Assembly (NCBI RefSeq): GCF_002160955.1
Contig: NZ_NFLN01000024.1
Span: 1 to 35,738, forward strand
Length of the DNA stretch: 35,738 nt
Reading direction: 5' to 3'
Origin: Gemmiger sp. An120
Lineage (GTDB): Bacteria; Bacillota; Clostridia; Oscillospirales; Ruminococcaceae
Part shown: positions 31,762 to 35,738 of the stretch, piece by piece
Numbering within the stretch: the stretch's first letter is position 1
Layout of the letters: every line of letters starts with the position of its first letter
Notes under the pieces: model-generated
Told to the model about the DNA's origin: nothing
Seen by the model: only the letters and a program-made list of their open reading frames with translations
Database searches by the model: none
Translations under genes and position numbers: made by a program

Positions 31762-31861
31762 ATGGAAAATGCTGCCCCCGGGCGGGGCTTTTTGGATTTT
31801 TTGTACATCCCGGCGGCAGACTAAGGGGGAACGCGCGCCCTGAAAGCCACCCAAAGTCTGC
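31762..31861 (+). other. Leader before the kinase-like gene, with hairpins and a 20-codon ORF
   Basis: The stretch contains a 20-codon ATG-to-TAA frame (31762-31824, [10 protein letters not shown]...) without a visible Shine-Dalgarno site. A short GC hairpin followed by T5 (31774-31793) lies inside that frame. A GCAGACT/AGTCTGC pair (31816-31822, 31855-31861) could form a later stem. This is reminiscent of an attenuator, but nothing shows it is transcribed, and no clear promoter is visible. Confidence 0.25.
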
Positions 31862-31881
31862 GGCGCGCCGGAAAGGAGCGA

Positions 31882-32652
31882 TTGGCAGCGGTGGAACACG
31901 CGTCTGTATACGGGGGATGCCCGCCCCCGGTAAGCCGGCGGATGGCGGCGGCGGTGCGGGGGCCGCTGGGCCGGGTGATGCCCGCCCTGACCGCCCAGCC
32001 GGATCCGGCACGGGCGTCGCTGCGGGGCGGCTATCAGCTGCTGCGCTGCGCGGAAAATCTGGAACTGTACGCGGCGCTGCAGCGGCCTGCGCCGGGCTGC
32101 GGGCCGCTGGATCTGGCCGCTCTGACCACCAGCCTGCTGACCGCCGCCCGGGAGGTATGCCCCACCCGGCCGCAGCGGCTGCAGGGCGGCGGTGGGCCTG
32201 TGCCGCTGCCGGTGGTCTGCCATGCCCGCAGCCTGACGGCGGTGATCCTGAATCTGGTAAGCAACAGCCTGCTCTACGCCGGGCCTGCCGCGCCCATCCG
32301 GCTGGAAGCCTGGCGGCAGGGCAGCCGGGCGGTGGTGCGGGTGCGGGACGGCGGCCCCGGCATGAGCGCCGCGGTACAGCTGCGGGCCTGCGCGCCCTTT
32401 TTCAGTGCCGGGGGGCCGGACGGCGGGGCCGGGCTGGGCCTGGGGCTGACCCTGGCGGCACTGCTGGCCCGGCAGGCGGGCGGGGTGTTTGCGCTGGAAA
32501 GCCGGCCCGGCCGGGGCACCTCCGCCACGCTGGCGCTGCCGCTCTGCCCGGCGGCCAGCCTGCCAGCGCCCCCCACCGCCGCCGCCCTGCTGGAGGACCG
32601 GTACAGCCCGGTGTATGTGCAGCTTTGTCAAAGCTGCGTATTGCCCGGATGA
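31882..32652 (+). CDS. Soluble histidine-kinase-type ATPase without obvious phosphoacceptor His
   Basis: A 256-residue protein (if TTG 31882 is the start) with a C-terminal HATPase_c domain. The N-box is [11 protein letters not shown] (Asn124 and Asn128), the G1 box is VRDGGPGMS (about 155-162) and the G2 box is [12 protein letters not shown] (181-192). The first 60 residues are where a dimerisation and phosphoacceptor helix would sit. There [16 protein letters not shown] looks like a degraded H-box, with Gly/Arg instead of the usual His-Glu context. No sensor domain, membrane helix or response regulator is adjacent. The start is uncertain: GAAAGGAGCG precedes TTG 31882 closely, and GTG 31891 or ATG 31942 are alternatives. 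It could be an orphan, a phosphatase or a serine-kinase-like protein. Confidence 0.72.
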   Translation: MAAVEHASVYGGCPPPVSRRMAAAVRGPLGRVMPALTAQPDPARASLRGGYQLLRCAENLELYAALQRPAPGCGPLDLAALTTSLLTAAREVCPTRPQRLQGGGGPVPLPVVCHARSLTAVILNLVSNSLLYAGPAAPIRLEAWRQGSRAVVRVRDGGPGMSAAVQLRACAPFFSAGGPDGGAGLGLGLTLAALLARQAGGVFALESRPGRGTSATLALPLCPAASLPAPPTAAALLEDRYSPVYVQLCQSCVLPG

Positions 32653-32669
32653 GCCTTTTGTGCTATGCT
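32641..32669 (+). promoter_or_regulatory. Putative promoter of ansA inside the end of the upstream gene
   Basis: TTGCCC (32641-32646), 17-base spacer, TATGCT (32664-32669) with a TG one base before the -10. It overlaps the last codons of the kinase-like gene and lies 39 bases before the ansA ATG. Confidence 0.5.
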
Positions 32670-32707
32670 GGACGGGAACATGCACCAAGCAGAAAGCAGG
32701 GACCGGT

Positions 32708-33724
32708 ATGGACAAAAAGGTTTGCATTATTTATACCGGGGGCACCATCGGGATGGCTCCCACCGAACAGGGATACGCCCCCGCGCCGGGGATGCTGCAG
32801 CAGGCACTGGACACCGCCGCCGAGCTGCACAGCCCGGAGATGCCCGCCTGGGAGCTGCTCACGCTGGACCCGCTGCTGGACTCCTCCGACATGACGGTAA
32901 ACGAGTGGAACCGCATCGGCGAGGTGATCTGCCGGGAATACCCCCGGTTTGACGGGTTTGTGGTGCTGCACGGCACCGACACCATGGCCTATACCGCCGC
33001 GGCGCTGAGTTTTATGCTGGAAGGGCTGGACAAGCCGGTGGTGCTTACCGGCAGTCAGATCCCCCTGTGCCGGGTGCGCAGCGACGGCTGGGACAACCTG
33101 GCCGCGGCGCTGCTGATTGCCGGAGAGGGGGTGGCCCGGGAGGTAAGCCTGTACTTCGGCGGGCGGCTGCTGCGGGGCAACCGGGCGGCCAAGCTGTCGG
33201 CGGACGGGCTGCAGGCCTTTGACAGCCCCAACTATCCCCCGCTGGCCACCGCCGGAGTGGATATCCGGTACGACCGGGCCGCGCTGGCCCGCCCGGCCCA
33301 GTCCGGCCCGCTGCGGATGACCCGCCTGCGCCACACCCCCATCGGGGTGCTGAAGGTGTTTCCGGGCATCCAGTTTGAACTGTTCAGCTCCATTGTGACC
33401 GAAAAGCTGCGGGGTCTGGTGCTGGAAACTTTCGGCGCGGGCAACATTCCCGGCGCGGGCTGCGGGCTGCTGCCCCTGCTGGAAAAGGCCCGCCGCCACG
33501 GCGCGATCCTGACCGTCTGCAGCCAGTGCACCGAAGGGGCGGTGCATCTGGGCACCTATGCCTCCTCCAGCGCCCTGAAAGCCGCCGGGGCGGTGAGCGG
33601 TCTGGACATGACCACCGAAGCCGCCGTTGCCAAACTGTACTATCTGTTCAGCCTGGATCTTACCCCCGAACAGATCAAGCACTGGATGGAGCAGGATCTG
33701 CGGGGCGAGCTGACCGAGGACTGA
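32708..33724 (+). CDS. ansA: L-asparaginase, type I (cytoplasmic)
   Basis: A 338-residue asparaginase that hydrolyses asparagine to aspartate and ammonia. The first nucleophile motif is IIYTGGTIGM, with Thr13 catalytic. The second motif is VVLHGTDTMAYTAAAL, with the Thr-Asp pair. VVLTGSQIPLCRVRSDGWDN and the C-terminal region (TFGAGNIPG, VCSQCTEGAV) complete the family pattern. There is no signal peptide, which points to the cytoplasmic AnsA type with 330-340 residues. The start is the ATG at 32708. The upstream Shine-Dalgarno is weak (AGCAGGGACC), unlike most genes here, so translation may be modest. An in-frame extension into the kinase-like gene is rejected. A terminator follows 15 bases after the stop. 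Confidence 0.95.
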   Translation: MDKKVCIIYTGGTIGMAPTEQGYAPAPGMLQQALDTAAELHSPEMPAWELLTLDPLLDSSDMTVNEWNRIGEVICREYPRFDGFVVLHGTDTMAYTAAALSFMLEGLDKPVVLTGSQIPLCRVRSDGWDNLAAALLIAGEGVAREVSLYFGGRLLRGNRAAKLSADGLQAFDSPNYPPLATAGVDIRYDRAALARPAQSGPLRMTRLRHTPIGVLKVFPGIQFELFSSIVTEKLRGLVLETFGAGNIPGAGCGLLPLLEKARRHGAILTVCSQCTEGAVHLGTYASSSALKAAGAVSGLDMTTEAAVAKLYYLFSLDLTPEQIKHWMEQDLRGELTED

Positions 33725-33739
33725 CCCCCTACATACCAA

Positions 33740-33775
33740 ACACCGCCCTGTCCCGCGGGACAGGGCGGTGTTTTT
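33740..33775. terminator. Terminator between ansA and a convergent gene
   Basis: A perfect 16-bp palindrome, ACACCGCCCTGTCCCG then its complement (33740-33771), is followed by TTTT to 33775 on the plus strand. It touches the stop codon of the converging gene, for which only AAA-derived TTT follows on the minus strand. Confidence 0.9.
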
Positions 33776-35021
33776 AATTTTCCTTTTTGCGGCGGCGGGG
33801 TTCGGCGCCCAGTTCCAGCTTGAAGCACTCCCCCATGCGGATGCATTTTTTCGGGCAGTGCCGGCGGGCCATATACTCGCAGCAGCCCGCCTCCTTATAG
33901 GCCCGGGTACAGACCACCCGGCCGGCGGCGGCGCGCACCAGCGCGGCCCGCACGCCCCAGCCTTTCCGGTAGCCGTTGGAGACGATCAGATACCCGGCGG
34001 CGGGCAGCAGCATCGCCCGGGCCCCATGGCCGGGGGCCTGCACCGCCTTGTATTTCTGTTCCAGCAGGCCGCTGCGGCGCAGCTCGTCCAGAACTTCCTG
34101 GTCCACATCGCCGGTAAGCAGCAGCCGGTCATCCAGGGCACAGACCAGGCTGCTCTCGTCCAGCCGGTTCTGCCAGGCCAGACGACGGGCCGCGGTGTAC
34201 CGGTCCAGCAGGGCGGCCAGTTCCGGCTGGCGCTGCGCCTGGGCCTGCACCGCCGCCCGCACCGGCAGCAGCGCTTCCATGGCATTGGCCAGCGCCTCGG
34301 CGGCCGGCAGGCAGTTTTCCGCCTCCCGGGCGCCATCCTCGGCCAGACATTCCAGACAGGTCTGAAACGCTGCCATCAGCTGCCGGCAAAGGTCCCAGCC
34401 GCCCGGCATGACCTGTTCCACCGCCTGACGCACCGCGCTCTCGAGATCGCTTTGATCCGGGTCCGCCCCCGTCCACTGGGGGCAGGCATTGGCGGCAGGT
34501 TCACTGTCAAACAGGGTCAGCTGCTCGGCGTCGGGCACACAGGGCCAGAGCACCGAAATCACCTGCCCGGCAAACCGGATCGTCTGCCCCTGGCGACGCA
34601 GCAGTACCTGCCCGCAGACCCGGGGCAGCTTGGCCAGAAGCGCCGCGCCGTCCCGGGCGGCGTGCCAGCTCCAGCTGCCCGCCGGGGCCGTAATGGCCAG
34701 GGTGGCCAGGGCGTGAGCGGCTTCCCCCCGCTGCTGGTACAGGCTGTAGGGCAGATAGACCCGCTGTATGGCCCGGGGGCCTTTCAGGTGAACAAATCCG
34801 TTGAACCGGTCCGGGTCAAACCGGGTAATGATCAAATCCGCCACCGGGGCATCGGCCAGTTCCTCCCGGATGGCGGCCCAGGCGTAGGCAGAGGCGGAAC
34901 GCCCGTGACGGGCACTGCCTCTTCGGTTGGTACGGCTGCCGCAGTCGGCAATCAGCAGGGCCCGGCCCTGCCGCAGAATGCAGCAGTCCCCGTAGCCCAT
35001 TGGTTTCACGATCAGCTGCAT
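33774..35021 (-). CDS. Metallo-beta-lactamase-fold protein with degraded metal site and Cys-rich tail
   Basis: A 415-residue protein. The N-terminus MQLIVKPMGYGDCCILRQG then ALLIADCGS follows the ComEC-like metallo-beta-lactamase pattern (GxGDxxLI...LIDxG). The next strand ends IITRFDPDRFNGF (about 64-76), in place of the metal motif THxDxDH: both His are Arg and the two Asp remain. Later LLLTGDVDQEVLDEL matches the TGD block of the family. The middle (about 170-290) is helical and rich in Ala, Gln and Leu. The last 50 residues contain six cysteines (CTRAYKEAGCC, ARRHCPKKCIRMGEC), perhaps for a metal cluster. It is probably cytoplasmic. The start is the ATG at 35019-35021 behind AAAGGAGG. Its function is not known to me. 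Confidence 0.78.
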   Translation of the reverse strand: MQLIVKPMGYGDCCILRQGRALLIADCGSRTNRRGSARHGRSASAYAWAAIREELADAPVADLIITRFDPDRFNGFVHLKGPRAIQRVYLPYSLYQQRGEAAHALATLAITAPAGSWSWHAARDGAALLAKLPRVCGQVLLRRQGQTIRFAGQVISVLWPCVPDAEQLTLFDSEPAANACPQWTGADPDQSDLESAVRQAVEQVMPGGWDLCRQLMAAFQTCLECLAEDGAREAENCLPAAEALANAMEALLPVRAAVQAQAQRQPELAALLDRYTAARRLAWQNRLDESSLVCALDDRLLLTGDVDQEVLDELRRSGLLEQKYKAVQAPGHGARAMLLPAAGYLIVSNGYRKGWGVRAALVRAAAGRVVCTRAYKEAGCCEYMARRHCPKKCIRMGECFKLELGAEPRRRKKEN

Positions 35022-35090
35022 GGGGGCCTCCTTTATGTCGGGCGGACGGCCCGCAAGATAGAGAGCCCCTCCCGGGGCCCTGTTTCTGGT

Positions 35091-35099
35091 ATTATACCA
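35091..35099 (-). promoter_or_regulatory. Extended -10 element for the metallo-beta-lactamase-like gene
   Basis: On the minus strand TGGTATAAT, 70 bases before the start. No good -35 is visible at 17 bases (TTTTCG), so it may rely on the TGG extension. Confidence 0.5.
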
Positions 35100-35129
35100 C
35101 ATTCCCGCCCTGTCGAAAAGTGGCGGGGC

Positions 35130-35159
35130 TTGCGCCGCCGGGCCGCAGGACGGTATAAT
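35130..35159 (+). promoter_or_regulatory. Promoter of the small membrane-anchored gene
   Basis: TTGCGC (35130-35135), 18-base spacer and TATAAT (35154-35159) with a GG before it. It is 40 bases before the start and divergent to the neighbouring promoter. Confidence 0.5.
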
Positions 35160-35199
35160 AGAGCACAGAACCCCCTGAACGGAAACGGAGGCATAGGCA

Positions 35200-35607
35200 A
35201 TGGTAAAGCGGTACGCGGCCATGGTGGCCGTTTTGTTTGTAGTGCTGGCCCTGGTATGGGGCTGGATGTTCTGGGAAAAATCCCAGCGGGATCAGGCGGA
35301 CGCCTTTGCCCGGCCGCTGCAGGAGCATCCCCTGCCCGCGGGCATGAGCCTGGTGGTGGCGGACGCGGACAAGGGGGAGGACGGTTCCACCATCGGGGCG
35401 CTGCTGCTGCGCGGCACCACCGACGCGGAGAGCCTGCTGGCCTTTTACAGCGACACCGACTATCCCCCCGCCAAGGAGGGGGAAACGGTGACCCTGGAGG
35501 TACGCGAAGCGGACGACAGTTCCCTGGACGCGCTGCGGCAGGCAAATCTGTATGAAGAAGGGGCAGACTACTGGTTTGTGTATGTGACCAGCGCCCCCGC
35601 CGCCTGA
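35200..35607 (+). CDS. Small membrane-anchored or secreted protein of unknown function
   Basis: A 135-residue protein. After MVKRY, one hydrophobic helix (about residues 6-24, AAMVAVLFVVLALVWGWMF) acts as an anchor or uncleaved signal, with no clear cleavage site or lipobox. The remaining 110 residues are acidic and probably extracytoplasmic, containing SLVVADADKGEDG, a LLAFYSDTDYPPAKEGE stretch and DYWFVYVTSA at the end. I do not recognise the family. The start is the ATG at 35200 with GGAGG about nine bases upstream. It is a single gene with its own promoter and terminator. Confidence 0.8.
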   Translation: MVKRYAAMVAVLFVVLALVWGWMFWEKSQRDQADAFARPLQEHPLPAGMSLVVADADKGEDGSTIGALLLRGTTDAESLLAFYSDTDYPPAKEGETVTLEVREADDSSLDALRQANLYEEGADYWFVYVTSAPAA

Positions 35608-35628
35608 TTCTGCCAATTTGTGACAAAG

Positions 35629-35668
35629 AAAAACCGGCGCGCCGCCAATCCTGCGGTGCGCCGGTTTT
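35629..35668. terminator. Bidirectional terminator between convergent genes
   Basis: AAAACCGGCGCGCCGC (35630-35645) pairs over 16 bases, with one G-T, with GCGGTGCGCCGGTTTT (35653-35668). TTTTGTTTGTGTTTT follows on the plus strand and TTTTTC on the minus. Confidence 0.9.
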
Positions 35669-35678
35669 GTTTGTGTTT

Positions 35679-35738
35679 TCAGGCGGCCGGCTGGCTCTCC
35701 GCCGGGGCCGGTTCCGCCGTGGGGGCGGGGGTGGGTTC
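35679..35738 (-). CDS. C-terminal end of a Pro/Ala-rich protein (partial)
   Basis: On the minus strand an open frame enters from the right edge and ends in TGA at 35679-35681. Its last 19 codons read EPTPAPTAEPAPAESQPAA. Such Pro/Ala/Glu/Thr tails are common in surface or membrane proteins. The position just beyond a bidirectional terminator fits a gene end. The rest lies outside the window, so nothing more can be said. Confidence 0.55.
   Translation of the reverse strand, partial: EPTPAPTAEPAPAESQPAA

Noticed and set aside
1-35738. tRNA, rRNA, phage, transposase or integrase genes
   Set aside because: I found no such sequences on either strand. All gaps between genes are below 300 bases and hold promoters, leaders or terminators.

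Overview
The window looks like chromosomal DNA from a GC-rich Gram-positive anaerobe of the Clostridia. The most likely placement is Oscillospiraceae/Ruminococcaceae, near Faecalibacterium, Gemmiger or Subdoligranulum. This is an inference from three things: the strong AGGAGG-type ribosome-binding sites with GC-rich codons, the gene families present (YfhO, DUF4040/MbhE-type Mrp modules, His-rich COG0523 GTPases, a PyrE-like CPxC phosphoribosyltransferase), and the Gram-positive style -35/-10 promoters. I see no phage, insertion sequence, CRISPR array, rRNA or tRNA. The gene content is mostly housekeeping, with two accessory-looking modules.

Layout. 1-6.3 kb: yfhO and tex (minus strand, ATGA-coupled), then yfbR (plus) converging on dusB (minus). 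6.4-10.5 kb: polA-rimI-tsaD on plus, ending in a strong terminator. 10.5-12.0 kb: an unrecognised membrane protein and coaD on minus. 12.2-13.5 kb: a PyrE-like phosphoribosyltransferase (plus) facing two small minus-strand genes, one with a zinc ribbon. 13.6-15.8 kb: two G3E/COG0523-type GTPases on minus. The first-transcribed carries a His/Cys-rich metal-binding insert made of about 18-residue repeats. The second is fused to a domain resembling TIGR03943/YcgQ. 15.9-17.7 kb: a three-domain Xaa-Pro aminopeptidase. 17.9-27.0 kb: a nine-gene Mrp/Mbh-like cation/proton antiporter operon with four separate NuoL/M/N-like subunits and no hydrogenase or Nuo peripheral-arm gene in view.

27.1-29.5 kb: a minus-strand operon of glycosyltransferase, 8-oxoguanine glycosylase and HAD hydrolase, with overlapping stops and starts. 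29.6-30.5 kb: panE-like reductase. 30.6-31.7 kb: gapA with a clear promoter and terminator. 31.9-33.7 kb: a soluble histidine-kinase-type ATPase lacking an obvious phosphoacceptor His, then L-asparaginase. 33.8-35.0 kb: a metallo-beta-lactamase-fold protein with a degraded metal site. 35.2-35.6 kb: a small membrane-anchored protein, then the C-terminal end of a Pro/Ala-rich protein running off the right edge.

The best candidates for under-described biology are the paired GTPase metal module with an AT-rich dyad over its promoter, the expanded Mrp complex, and the degenerate metallo-beta-lactamase-like protein. Many start regions share an extended -10 element of the form GGTATA(A/C)T. All assignments come from reading the sequence and from memory of protein families; no database search was run.
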